Assembly (NCBI GenBank): GCA_024349245.1
Contig: JALDNG010000428.1
Span: 1-64,000, forward strand
Length of the DNA: 64,000 nt
Reading direction: 5' to 3'
From: Neodontobutis hainanensis
Taxonomy: Eukaryota > Chordata > Actinopteri > Gobiiformes > Odontobutidae
Shown piece by piece: positions 45,948-58,700 of this stretch (the stretch's first letter is position 1; every line of letters starts with the position of its first letter). Position numbers and translations under genes: made by a program. The notes under the pieces were generated by a model. It was not told the origin of the DNA and searched no databases. It saw nothing but the letters and a program-made list of their open reading frames with translations.

Positions 45948-48900
45948 CTGTGGAGACACGAGACATGGACAGAATTAGAGGCGCGAGCTTTGACCGCAGA
46001 TTTACATTAAACATTTAACTTTCACATTCAGACTCATTAAACTGATCTGAGTTCAACTGATCCTGGGTCCGCTGCTTCAACGCTCTTCATGACGAAATAA
46101 ACATGGCTCAGTTTGGAGGAAAATATAACATCAACCTGAAAAGTCTTTGCAAAGTCTTTTCAAACACTGCCCCGGACGTGAGATTTATTTTCAGTGAGTC
46201 AGTGCCATCACAGAACCAGGCTGTCACTGAGTGTTTTATTCCACATCACGTGGTGAAAACAGATACGGCCTGGACTCAGTTCCTGTGAGTCCTGGTCCTG
46301 GTTCAGCTCAGACTTGTCTTTGTCTTTGACTCTTCTCTGGCGCCACTTCGCGCGCGCCTCAGCCTTAAATCACCTGAGTTTGACACGTGCTCTTTACCTC
46401 TTTGTCCTAAATCACCGCTGAGTTCACTTCTGTTGTTAAACAAACACAAAGGATCCTTATTTCTTAAAAACACTCCCTTTTACTTACTTTTGGGTTAAAC
46501 ATAATTATTGAGTATTTTCAGTTTTTAATTTTATCCAAATATAAACCCAAACAAAATTAGATCCATATATTTTACATCGTCGATACTTATTGTTGTTTTA
46601 AGTGTTTCCTGAACCACTGTCGATAATTACGTATAATTATGAACTATAACGTGCTATTATTTTGAAGGGACTAATCTAAAGTGATCATTAAGTGAAGTGC
46701 TTTAGTTTGAGCCAAATGAGCTTCCATAATGATAGTGAACAGTTCAGATTAAACCCTATAACGCTTTAAACATGAGCTATTACACATTTAACATCACATT
46801 CTCCCAAAGTGTCCGGTCTAATGTTTATTACGCACGTGGTTATTAGTTTGTCAGTCAATAAAACTCCTAAACTATGAAGACACTGTTTTTGAGCTCAGTG
46901 TAAACCAACGAGACAGATTTACAGGCGCTGTTAATGTGTTTATAAAACAAACCAACTTTAGATTTACGTTTAACTTACGTCCTTTTCCTGAATCAAAATC
47001 ACCGAGAACAGTTTAAGTAAAGGTTTTATCCAGTTTCTTTTGCAGGTTTGGTTAGAAATATAAGATTACAATAGAGCTTTATAGATATACTTGTCACTTT
47101 ATCAGCGCGGTCTGTGCGTAACTCCAAACCTCTCACTGGGAACTTTTTTCATTTTTTTCTGTTCAATAAGCTTAAAACAACCTCACCAGTTATTATTTTA
47201 TTATTATGTTAGACTGGATTTCTGCACGCAAATTCTTTTATTTGTTACATTATTGTCAGACACAGACTTGTTTAAGGTTCATCGGTGCTTTTGACTTGTT
47301 TTTGTGTTTCTTTTAATACCCAAAGTTAGACATTTATTATTATGTGTTATTATGGATTAAATGAGTGCATAAACGGTGTGGTCATAAACATAACACAAAC
47401 GTTAAAAACACGTGCAACATATCTGGCTATAGAAATAAAAAAATAAAAAAAATAAAAATAAAAAAATAATAATAATACTTTTGTGAAAGTCAGTTTTTAA
47501 ATGAAAATATAGCTTGCTTTTGTAAATTGATAACGGTCAGAAAAGCCACTTAAATGGGGTTATATTATGTTTAAAAAATAGCTTTAAAATCAAAAAAGAT
47601 TAGAAATACAGAAAAAATACAAATAAAAACCCTAAACAGTAAAAAATTACCAGAATTCCGCCTAAAGTCATTGGAATCGAGTCAGAAATCACTTGGTCTT
47701 TTGAAACATGGGTCTCCTGAAGAAAAGTTTGTGAAATGTGTCTTAGTTTGAGCCAGTGGCAGCTGTATTTTATCTCACAATTAACTGTAATGACACTCAA
47801 ACAAAATAATTATTCTCCTTTATATATATATATATATTTCTGTATGTGATTTATTTTATTGTATTATTAACAAATGCATCTGTTGTTATGTTTAATGATG
47901 AATGAAATATTCGCTGTAAGACATAGGGTTTATGTCTTTTGCAAACAATCCTCAGTATATCTTTTTGATTAAAGTGGTTCCATCATTAATTGTAATTTTA
48001 ATGGCGCTAGTTTGGGACAAATACATTTCTGTCAGACGCGTTATTTCGTCACATTGAAATCCCACAAAGAGGTAAAGGTTCAGAAATCCAACTCATCACT
48101 CCCAGACCCTAAACTCCCTTCAGGACAGAGCACGTGCAAACATTTGTACTGAATATGTCTCGTGGCTCAGGTTTAGAGTCTATATGAGCCTCTACAGTGT
48201 CTGCGCAGCGTTACTGACCCTTATTGACCCTTATTAACGCTACTGTTATTTATAAAGTAATGCAAACCAGTTAGAGACGTTCAAAAAAATCTGCCACATT
48301 ATATTTCCACTGGTTCTGTTCTGTAAATGTTCCCCTGAAAACATCCTTACGTCTGAACTACAAAGACTTCTTCTCCAAATCTTTACTTTCTTACGGTAAA
48401 CTTCCCCTAAAAAAACAATTAGACACGTTTTTTATTTGAAAAATAGGGAATTAAAAAGCTTTGAGGAATAGAAGCTGTTTAATAAAATAGATCACATGTG
48501 TTACGGTTGTTTGTTTACAGAAAATAATTAAGTAAAAGTACATTTTTAAAGGTAAATTCTGTATTCGTGGCCTGACAAACACACAGAACATTATATTTCT
48601 GGTTGTAAATGCGCGAAGACGCTCGTCATTGTCCTTTTTCGTGGTGCGTAAATTGAGTTTTGATTGACAGTTATACAAGTTTAACGGCAAATGAAAGCTG
48701 CTTTAATGATTTCAAATGAACGGGTTTTTGTGGTGACAGTGTGTCCGTGAAGGCCTCAGTGGGACCCTGTCTGTCACCGGGACTCTCACTGCTCATGCGC
48801 AAACTTCAACCTTTTAAAACTTCATGTATAAATCCCTCCTTAACCTGCGGATGTCACGTGATCACTGCAGCTTCATTGATTGATGAAGTTTAAATTGGGT

Positions 48901-51817
48901 GTACTTTACGGGTCACGTGATGCTCAGCAGAGGCGGTAATAACACTATTACTGCGTGTTTTCCGCAACAGCCGTGGTTTTAGAAAGACTGAGGTCCAAAA
49001 ACAAGCCTATAGCGTTTTGTGTTAAAGAAAAGAAAAGAAGATAGAAAAGAACAGCTAATGTGTTTAACTGAGGCTTATAAATGATTGGAAAGCACGATTT
49101 ATCGATCAACCGGATTAAAAAAACTGCAGTAAAAGTGCCACAGACAGGAATCTGAAGAAAAAACACATTTGCTTCTTTAAAAGTATTTTAAAAGTTTGAT
49201 TTGTGTCAGACTAATGCAGTAACACCCCCATTAAAGGACTGCTCATATCACATTGAAACATGCTGGACCTCAGTGACGTCATTACGTTATAGGCTTCATT
49301 GCACGTGATCTAAAATGTTTGCGCCAGGATCTGAATGCACTGTCTCGGCTCAGGACTAAGGTTAGATCTTAAACTCTGGTCGGTGAGGACATGTTTGGTT
49401 TGGTCTCGTGCCCGAAAAAGAAATGCTGCGCCAAGACCAGGACACTGAGCGCGTGAGTCATCGGCCGCGGGGAATAAATATTATGTTCATTTGTCAGGAC
49501 CTTTCAGTCTGACACGCCCTGAGTCAGACTCTGGAGAGGACTCCAGCCTGGGACCTTCTACCCACCGCTGACGATGAAATAAAACTTAAACGGGACATTA
49601 TTAAAGCTATATTTGGTCAAGTCCTTTCTTGTTACAGCCACTGGTTAATCTCACTGAGAAAGCAGCGCATGCGCCAAAAGAGTCAAGAAGAACTAGACTG
49701 TAAAGAGAGCACAGGTCAAACTTAATTATGCATCCATGCACAAAAAAATTAAAATAAATCCTTGTTGATTGTGCAACTTTTGAAAACGCTGTGACATGTT
49801 CAAAGACTACAGTTTTTTTGGGTGTGACCTTGAACTGCATTAATAAGACTTAGTGTTGTTTGCAGATCAGGAAATTCATTATAAAGTTTTAATAGTTTTT
49901 TTTTATCCATACATTTTGAGTCTTTATTATTGAGCTCACCTCATGAATATTTTTTTAATATTTTTTTTATTATAAAGACATTCACTGTTTGTTTAAATGT
50001 GTGTGTGTGTTTTTTTTAAAAGCTTCATGTTTGCTTTTAAATATTTTTTAATGTTTTTGCCAAAGCTGCGTAAACTCTTCCAATCCATGCACAAGTTTTC
50101 TTCATCACTCTATTTCTATTTAAATTATTTCTGATTTTTGTTTTTGTCTGTGTGGCGTTAATGCGTCAGTGTCTCTGAAGAAAAAGGGAAAATTCATTAT
50201 TGTTTCCACATTTGGTATTTTTCTGTCAAAGTAACGCAGCTGCTGCCTCTGGAGAAAGTCCTTCGAGCTAAATATCAGAACTATCAAACCCTCCCAGACC
50301 CTGAACTCGCACAGATCTAACAGAAGGACGCACACAACTCATAAAAGTCGTGTTTTCTTTGTTCCTTTCATAAAACAATAAAAAATCCTTCTGTTTTTAC
50401 TTTTTACAGAGCAACATAAACCATACAGTCGCTCATCTTTTGACTTTGACGCAGAGTCGCTGCTCTGAAATGTATTTAAAAAACGTGTTTAGTGGAAACA
50501 TTTGGCCCGTAACTAAATATCTGTTGGTAATGAATAAATGTTTTGGATCAAGCCTCGAAAAAAAAGTAACGCACAACGTGAAAATGTAAAAATAAACAAA
50601 ACGTTTGGATTTGAAGCCGACAAAAAGGAAAGTATTAAAGTCATGAAATATTCGACGCAGCAGAAAGAGCTGGTGTTCGGAGGATTTATGAAATATTACT
50701 TTAAGACCTGGAAACTTAAGTCATCTTCAAAGAAAAGAAAACAAATAAATAAATAAACTTACAGGTGAAAAAAAGGCAGAGAATAATCGAATAAATTCAA
50801 AAGCCTTATTAAACACATTTAAATACAGATATTAAACCTTAAATTTCTGATCCATAAAAGAAGAGGGCTGCGTGACGGAAGCACGTTGATCACCTTCAAT
50901 GTTTTCTACAGTTTTCTGTCAGACTCACATTAAAGCAGTTCGACAGAAAACTGCAGAAAACATTACGTGTGATAAATAATGAATGATTAAAGTGTATTTT
51001 ACTGAAGTGTTGCAACAACCTGGAGTTTAATAAAGACATATTTAATACAGTATGTTGTTTGAGCACGAGACACGTTTTCTGACACTTTTATTGTGAGTTT
51101 AATGACGTTATGAAAGAGAACACACTCTACTCAAATATATTTAGTAAAACTGGCTCAAACATTTGTTTTTAGAACCATAAAACTCTTTCTCTGAACTTTA
51201 TCAAAGTAACTTAAGAGAGACTCCGTAAAAACCCAGTAAAACTCTGGATAACTCTACATTCCCACTCTCCTGGACGTCTTTGGTAAATGTAACACTCTCT
51301 TTCTCCTGAAAAGCTGGGTTTTTTTGCAGAATGGTAGGAGACACAGCGGAGAGTCCAGATGCATTTTCTTTTAAAGATATGGTTATTTTGTACATTTAAT
51401 AAGGTTTGGGTAAAAATGACCAAAAAAACAAAAACAAAAAACAAAAAAAAACACTTACTTTAAATAATGCACTGTAACAAAACAGTTTTAACAATGAACC
51501 CAATAATTCTGCTTTTCTCGGGTTTACTCTGGATCTAGCCTCTATTTCCATTAAAACTATTAAACTTAAGACACAATCTGATTTATTATGAGTCTAGGGT
51601 ACATTTCTTTAACACAGACAGACAAATACAAAAACGCTTTGAAATAAAGAGGAGAGTAAATGCATTTATAGAAGCATCATTTAAGAGTTGAATTCAACTC
51701 TAGCGAGGTGTGTGCGGTTTAATGTCCAAGTCATCCTTGTTTATTCTAGTTTTCTGTTCCTAAATGGACCCAAACCCCTCACAGGTGTTATTTCTGCTCA
51801 CATGTTTCATTACTCAC
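45948..51817. other. nkx2.3: nkx2.3 intron
   Basis: 5.9-kb intron, donor G|GTGAGT and acceptor ctccacag. AT-rich with A-rich runs (47440-47475) and a (TA)n run (47811-47836). E-box motifs CACGTG/TCACGTGA occur at about 48855 and 48913. It contains the long hairpin at 50898-50964. A more balanced segment at about 49240-49560 could be regulatory; conservation could not be tested. Confidence 0.6.
50898..50964 (-). ncRNA. Long intronic hairpin (miRNA-like or MITE-like)
   Basis: Arms 50898-50920 and 50942-50964 are 23 nt each with a 21-nt loop. Twenty-two positions are Watson-Crick. The remaining pair is A:C if the plus strand is transcribed but G:U on the minus strand, so the stem is complete only in nkx2.3 sense RNA. 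Beyond a 4x4 internal loop the stem continues with five pairs (gatcac side against gtgata). No known miRNA was recognised. A small palindromic transposon relic is an alternative. Confidence 0.4.
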
Positions 51818-52154
51818 CAGGGTCGTGCTCGTCCATGTCCGCTCCGTCCTCCGCTTTGTTCACTCCCGCTGCCGCTGTCGCTGCCGCTGCCGCTGCCGCG
51901 AACGCCTCCGGGGGCTCGTGCTCGCCCTCGTGACCCCTTGCTGTGAGCGCGCTGAGGTAGGCCAGGTTGTCCTCGGGCGCGTCCACGTCCTGAGGCCCGG
52001 AGTGTGTCTGCAGCAGAGACGGATGCACGCGGGCGAGGGCCGGCGGGCCGCAGGAGAAGCCCCGCTGCTGCTGCTGCTGCTGCTGCTGCTCCAGTTTCAG
52101 GATGTCCTTCACGGAGAACGGCGTGGACGAGCTTTGCAGCGTCACCTCGTCCAT
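51818..52154 (-). CDS. nkx2.3: nkx2.3, exon 1 (TN domain)
   Basis: 337-nt coding part, donor CCTG|GTGAGTAA, joining in phase with exon 2 (G+AG giving Glu) to a total of 302 residues. It carries the NK2 TN domain STPFSVKDILKLEQ near residues 10-23, then a Gln run (CAG repeats at 52064-52090) and an Ala run (about residues 90-105). The ATG at 52154 is chosen because it has a purine at -3 and G at +4. It places the TN motif as close to the N-terminus as in other Nkx2-3 proteins. An in-frame ATG at 52193 would add 13 residues but has a poor context. Confidence 0.9.
52064..52090 (-). repeat. nkx2.3: CAG trinucleotide run coding polyglutamine in nkx2.3
   Basis: About nine CTG units on the plus strand, read as CAG/Gln on the coding strand directly after the TN domain. 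Length polymorphism is likely. Confidence 0.9.
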
Positions 52155-54690
52155 GTCCCAAAGAAAAGCCGTGTCTAAAAGCGGTTTGTTCATCAAGCTC
52201 CGAGTCCAGACCCGGAACACTACTGTGAAGGTACTTCTTTAAAACACAGTGGGCTTGAGGTCGGTTATCCACGAAGTCGAAGAAAATGGTGTTTCAACTA
52301 AATTTAAACTAACATCAAAACCTTTAAGTGTGGGTTGTTCAGGCTGCTCTGGACAAAAAGAAAACGTGTGTAAAAGTAAATTCAACAGCCTTAAAACTAT
52401 TTCCAAATGTGGTCAGTTTTCAAAAAAGTCGATCAAGGCGATCAAATGTTAAACTCCACTCACAATACTGTAAAAAAAAAGTCTGAGTGTGGTTTGAGCA
52501 GCTGCCTCAGAGTCTCTTAATGAACTGAGAAGGGCCTTAAAACTCAAATGTGGGATTCTCCAAAAACTGTAATGATGTAAGATTTTTTTTTTATCTCGAC
52601 CACTTAAAAACGTGAGCACTTAAAAAACCTTTAAAAACCTGCATGAAATAGTTATAGTTTGAATCGTTTAATAGAAATGTGTGCATAAAAGTGGACTCCA
52701 AGTGTGTTAATCTAAAAACTCAAACAATATAATCACATGTCATTTAACTAGATTCAAAATCCCATAAAAAACACATCTGTGGATTAAGCTCTGGACATGA
52801 GCTACTCAGGAAATAATACGTCCCGTTTAAAAACCCAGTCCAAATGGAATGAGTTGTGAAAACAGACTGAAAATGTGCTTCAGGTAAACCTTGGAACACG
52901 AGAGACTCATCAAAACTCAGTCCAACAGTGACAGACGGACTTGGGCTAAACCTTTACTGAAAAACCTCTGTGCTTGTGTAGCTCTAGACACGAACCGTTT
53001 GCAAAGTTCTGCATAAAAAGTCAATTTAAAACAGAAAAAACACTAAAACTTAACAAAACTCTGACTGAATAGATAAAGCTACAGCAAAGAAACTTACAGA
53101 GACTCATCAAAAAACATTTCAAACCCTAAATAACAAGGACTAACGCTAGAAAAAAATGCCTAAAACTGAAAATGAAGATTAAATTTTAACAAAGCCCGGG
53201 ATAAAAATACAAAAACTCAGTTTATATCAGAAAATATTAAATTTTATCCCACATCAGCAACATTTATTAAACTGGAAACCCTTTGCAGCAGGTTGATCTT
53301 TTGGGGACGTTTGGCTAAAACAACACATTTCTTTATAATTCACCCAGTCTAACCCTGCTTTTATTGGCCCTACTTTTGTTTCAACCCTTAATAAACTCAA
53401 TAAAATGACGGTTTTAACTCATAATGACATAAAAACACAAGAGAATAAACGTAATAAAAACAAGACTTTGCAATAAACAAAAGACAAACTAAGCCAGTTG
53501 ACAAATAACACTCAATCAAATCGAGTTAACGCGGTTGAAACCCGCTCCACAACTTCCTCAAACTCTGAAAACTCCCTGAAAACAATGTAATCTAATCCTG
53601 GCAGTGAGCTCTCATGACAAACAAGGTGACATAAAATCCACTAAAAACTAATCTTGACTTGACCCACCACACTTTTCCGTCAGGGGTTTTTTTGGTCTTA
53701 CGTTACGTATCTTTTAAACAATCAGATAAATGTTACAGAAGGAGATAAATCCAGCTCCACAGCTTCAGAAAAAGGGATTATATCTGCAACAAGTCCGAAA
53801 AGGAGTGACTCTGAATGAGCTATGAAGACCAAATACTCAACTTAGACCCAGATTGTGACAAAAAAGTCGGTAAAAGTTCATCTAAATGTGCTTTAAAAGG
53901 GAAGAGATCAAACTTAGGAGCCAATACAAAAGCCTCACACAACTGTAGCTATGAATAGTTCACGTTCAGTTTGAAATCATGCTCCTAAAACTCTAAAACG
54001 ATCCTACTTTCAGCCGATAACAGTAAAAGCTACAGACGGAAATCTCTCGGAGCAAAACAAAATAGTCTGTTTCATGCCACATGCTCTTTGTGTGAAAGGA
54101 AAAGGCACAAAACAACGTCGTGAGGGATTTGAAATGAGAAATTCAGCTGAAAAAATGGCAGAAATGTGTTGAAAATTTGAAAGAAAGTGTCCATCCCGGT
54201 TTTAAAAGCATAGTTTCAACAAATTCTTCCACTTTTAATGAAAAACTCTTGGTGGTATCTCAAAAACATAATAAAAAAAGAGATTTAACTCCCGAGCTTT
54301 GAAAAAAAAAAAGGTTTTATCAGTCAAAGAGGAGTGAGGACCATCCGTGGGGTCTGTCTGGGGTCTGTCCCGGTTCACAGCAGTGCAGCGACGGCAGGGT
54401 CCCGACTGTGGGTTTGTGAAAAGAAGGGGGCTGTGAGAGAAACAGTGAAGAAGGAGGAGCGAGGTTTTTCTGGAGACGGAGGGCGGAGAAGGAAGTGTTA
54501 TTGGGGAATTGAATGGGACTTATTCTGAAAAGGCAAAAAGAAAAGACTGAGCCAATCCTGGTCCATTATATAAATGACTAATACCTAATAATAATTCTTC
54601 AAAATCAATTCAGAACAATAATAATTCACAGACAGACCCCGAGCGTGCGGTTTGAACGAGATTCTAGTGGAAGCAGTGAAAAAAGGTCAG
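52155..54690. other. nkx2.3 5' flank
   Basis: Immediately upstream of exon 1 on the minus strand there is a TTTTAAAG-like box at about 52240, of uncertain use. The rest is A-rich on the plus strand, with recurring aaaactc-type words, and no recognisable gene. Confidence 0.4.
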
Positions 54691-54714
54691 GTAAAACTAA
54701 TCTTTAATTCCACT

Positions 54715-54990
54715 TCATTTAAGGCACGTTTCCACTGGGACGGTACAGAGCGGTACGGGTCGGTTCTGCCGTGTTCCCATCAACAAAAGGGTTCAGAGTG
54801 TCCCCAAAAAAGCGTGTCCATGTGAGTATGGCTTTGTGGTCTGCTTTGGAAGGAGCGTAGTTGGACGATAAATAATCCTCACTCGAGCAAAAAACAAGAG
54901 AAGCAAAAGTAAAAAGTCTGTGATGTTCAAAATAAAAAACAGAACTTTGTCTTGACGACACAGCTAGTTAGCTTTAGCAACAGCAGTTTC
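54715..54990. mobile_element. Non-autonomous DNA-transposon-like repeat
   Basis: Begins ggcacgtttccactgggacg followed by gtacagagcggtacgggtcg, a phrase typical of a teleost MITE family; a diverged relative is at about 42665. Confidence 0.5.
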
Positions 54991-55588
54991 CGATTTAAAA
55001 TTATGAAGCGACGTAAGCTTCATTAATTTGTGAAATCTGTGAATGTCAATTATTAGAATAAGACATTTCTCTCAAATACAAGAACAAACTTTTAGTTCAA
55101 GGTGTAGGCTTTATTATGAAGGGTTTTGTTTTGTGAGCTTTGGCCAATCACAGCTGTCTATTATTGTATTATTATTTAAACTTGTGTCACTGGACAACGT
55201 TAGGCTGGTGGACGAACAAATAATCAATATAAATGTGTCATGTTTTCTGATAATGTTCATGCAGTGGATTATCTCAGGTGTTTAAAGAGAGAAAAAAGAT
55301 CTGTTGGTCTTTATTATTGTCAGCGTCATTGTGATTAAAACAGAAACAAAACACCCGATGAATCATTCTTTAAACCTGGTTCAGTGTCGAAGCCTTGCTG
55401 TCTGTGTTCTCTGCGAGTGTCTATCTTCAGAGTTTTATTAATAACCTGCAGCTGATAACCGCCTCCAGCAACAATTAACATTCCTCCAGTAAAACTGCTC
55501 GGCTCCTATCAGCGCTGAGTCCGTTTGGAGCGAGACTCAGGCCTGCTTTTCCTCCAGAGACGACGGACAGGTGGACCACACTCACACA
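54991..55588. other. Intergenic, nothing recognised
   Basis: AT-rich sequence before the 12-bp array; short open frames only. Confidence 0.4.
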
Positions 55589-55836
55589 GGCTCTAGACCA
55601 GGCTCTAGACCAGGCTCTAGACCAGGCTCTAGACCAGGATTTAGACCAGGCTCTAGACCAGGATCTAGACCAGGATTTAGACCAGGCTCTAGACCAGGCT
55701 CTAGACCAGGCTCTAGACCAGGCTCTAGACCAGACTCTAGACCAGGATTTAGACCAGGCTCTAGACCAGGCTCTAGACCAGGCTCTAGACCAGGATTTAG
55801 ACCAGGCTCTAGACCAGGCTCTAGACCAGGATTTAA
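55589..55836. repeat. 12-bp minisatellite (about 20 units)
   Basis: Units of aggctctagacc with atttag variants. Long frames in several directions are by-products of a unit divisible by three. Confidence 0.95.
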
Positions 55837-56029
55837 AGCAACACATATTTTTACTGACAGGACTTGAGTCAGAGGCGTGTTCTTGTTCTCCTCATGACCG
55901 TGCTTCTCTAAACTCCAGAACGTCCTGTTGCACTGTGAGGAAGTAAGAAGCAAAAGATTCACTAAAGCATGACTAACTTTTCATCTTTGGTTCAGTAAAA
56001 ACTGCAGTTGCTCTGTTTGTGCTGTTCAC

Positions 56030-56570
56030 TGTGAATCCCCGACAAGCATCGGTGCACACTAGACTTGCTCCAAGACATCGAAAAGCCGGGTTTTGAGAGA
56101 AAATGAGCCAACTCTTTGGTAATGCATCTCGATTGTTGCAGCAGCTGTCCGGGCGGATGGTCTCAGAGGATCTTGGAGGTGAAGATGCTGGATGTGGAGG
56201 TCCTGGGTTGATGTGTTTACACGTGGTCTGCGGTTGTGAGGCCGGTTGGATGTACTGCCAAATTCTCTGAAACGCCTTTAGAGAATGCTCATGGTAGAAA
56301 AATAAACATTCAATTCATGAGCAACAGCTCTGGAGGACATTCCTGCAGTCTTCCTCAAAACCAGCCACATCTGCTGCATTGAGCTGTGATAAAACTGCAC
56401 ATTTTAGAGTGGCCTTTTAATGTGGCCAGCCTGAGACACACCTGTGAGGTGGCACCTATCTCGGCTCATTAACACAGATTTGGACGGATTTGTGAACAAT
56501 ATTTGAGAGAAATAGGCCTTTTGTGAACAAGGCTTAGATCTAAGTTTATTAAAAATGGGGCAAAGTTCAG
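56030..56570. mobile_element. Interspersed DNA-repeat fragment
   Basis: Long recognisable stretches (gatgctggatgtggaggtcc, tggtctgcggttgtgaggcc, cacattttagagtggccttt, gatttgtgaacaatatttga) belong to a repeat found many times in fish genomes. No termini are visible and the class is uncertain. Confidence 0.6.
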
Positions 56571-58250
56571 TATAGATTTTTTTTTTCAAATGATTGAGGT
56601 TTTCATTAAATAAAAATCAGTTCTAGACCATGACGAGACCGAGACCTTTTACAAATGGTATTAAGATCAGTCTCACATGCTGCATGACTGGGTTTAACTG
56701 TAGGTGTACGTTTAGAGAGTCTGGTCGAAGCAGAGGCACAGCAGACACACAACAGGACGGACCATCATGAACAACATGGACCATCCCCTGCATTGGGTTT
56801 TTGAGAGAGCAGCCAGTGGACGTCTGAGATCAGTGAGCTTTAACTAATGCTGGAGAACCTTTGAGCAGCTCCTTTTGTCCGAACCATACGTGAACCCAGA
56901 GCCTGGTCCCGTCACTTCCCTTTTGTGTGTTTTATTTCTTTTCCAGCGCCTCTCAGCTGCTCTCAGCCTGGCGTCGCTGGATTTAATGCTTATTTAAAGT
57001 AATGGAGGCGGCGCGGTACCAGTCTAAACACGCCGCTGCTTTGTTTGGGCCTTCCTTTTACGAGGACGCGACGATGATGATGATGTAGCGTCGAACAGAG
57101 AGTCTACGAAGACAAACACGAACGGGTCAACTCCAAAAATAGAACTGTGGACAGTACCAGCAGCAGGACAGGCCTGTTACTGACTCAACACTTTATAGCA
57201 TTAGTTTTACAGTTGTGTTTGTCCTGAACAACAACAATAACTTTTTCTAAACATACCCAAAAAGCTAAGGGAGTGATAACAAAGATAGTGAAGCTTTAAT
57301 GAGCCTCCTACAGGATGAAGAGGAGACGCATGGGCCAGTACTGGACTTTTCATTTCAGCCAAACTGTTCGAGGCAGTACTTTGTGCCACGCTGCTGAGAG
57401 TGCGCCCGGGAGCAGGGTGTTGTTGGAGCCGACAGCTGTCGACAGATGTGGACGAACACTGTGACCTCTGTTGCTTCTGTGTGGCCTTAAATCTCCAACA
57501 CAGACACAAGATAAGTGACGCTGCGTGAAGCCTACATCACAAACTCCGCCTCGGCCCTAAAATATACGTCTGTTTCTGTCACGGTTCAGACGTAAAAACC
57601 TCACTGTGATTAACTCCTGTGTAAAAGTGAGAGCGTCTTCGGTCAGCGTCAGTGTTTAGACAGAAGAGGCCTCCTGCCCAGATCCATTAGGAGACAGAGA
57701 GACGCTGTTATCGCTGGAGCACAACCTGGACGTCCGGAGACACACAGAGACACACTCAGGCTTTAAGTGAAGAGATGACAGGCAGCTTTCGGAAATGTGA
57801 GGATAAAAACTTTGTGATGGAAAGTGACGGAGAGCAGAGAATACACATCAAAAACAGTCCCACATAAATGTACCGTGATTTTACAGCAGGATGTAATTAA
57901 TGTGTGTTTATTGCATATAGTATTATTTTTTCACAAGAACCAGTTTATTTCTAAAGTTATTTTTAAGTGTGGACACTTTCCACAGGTTCTGGTCTCTTCT
58001 TCATTTCTTTCTCCCAAAAAAACATTTCCACAAAACACTAAAACACATTACATTAATCTGAAGTTTCTCGTTACCGACTGTAGAGACCCTGTAATTATCT
58101 GTGTCTCGTTGAACAATGAGTCGAAGCTTTGCCAACATTTTTATGTGTTTAATTTGCTGCTCTTTTCTCTATTTTTTTTCTTTTTTGAGCTGTAATAAAT
58201 AAGCCGTATTTTTTAACAGAATAACACATTTCCTGGTTTATTTTATTGTT
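56571..58250. other. Intergenic; possible conserved segment
   Basis: No gene. A segment at about 56930-57060 (ttccagcgcctctcagctgc ... ctttgtttgggccttccttt) has balanced composition and could be a conserved non-coding element. The 12-bp palindrome cgacagctgtcg lies at about 57430. Confidence 0.3.
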
Positions 58251-58654
58251 GACATCAGTGTCGTCCAATGGGAGCGCTCCTTTTTCCTGAAGCGAGCTGT
58301 GATTGGTCGGAAGACGTTTTAAAGTCTTGTTTTTTTCAGATGATTCCTGTTACAATAAGCTTTAGGAGATTCAACTGTTGACCTAAATAAAAGAGAAAAA
58401 ACAATTAAGCAATCCTTGTTTAAATAGTCTTTTGATATATTTTTGATCCAATTTATGACAAAAAGACGACACTAAGATATTAGTAAACTATTCACAGTCT
58501 GAGCAGGACTTTGGTTCAGGTTAAAAACTCCAATGTGAACATGAGTTAGTTTCTTTATTGTCAATGGTTTCTGCACCAAGAGCTCAGTCCCGGAGGATTA
58601 GGTTGTGTGGATCTAAACTCAGACAGAGACAGGTCCAGAGACAGTGGTCTGTGA

Positions 58655-58700
58655 CGGATAAGTCAGAGGTGAGCGCTCAGATAAAGAGCTGATAACAAAC
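58655..58700. promoter_or_regulatory. Cluster of three GATA motifs
   Basis: GGATAAG, AGATAAAG and TGATAAC fall within about 40 bp in the same orientation. Regulatory use is inferred only. Confidence 0.3.

Noticed and set aside
52155..52220. N-terminal extension of nkx2.3 (in-frame ATG at 52193 and further codons)
   Set aside because: Poor start context, and the TN domain would be unusually far from the N-terminus.
55475..55962. RPGS/WSRAW/EPGL repeat proteins
   Set aside because: 12-bp array translated in different frames; no independent coding evidence.
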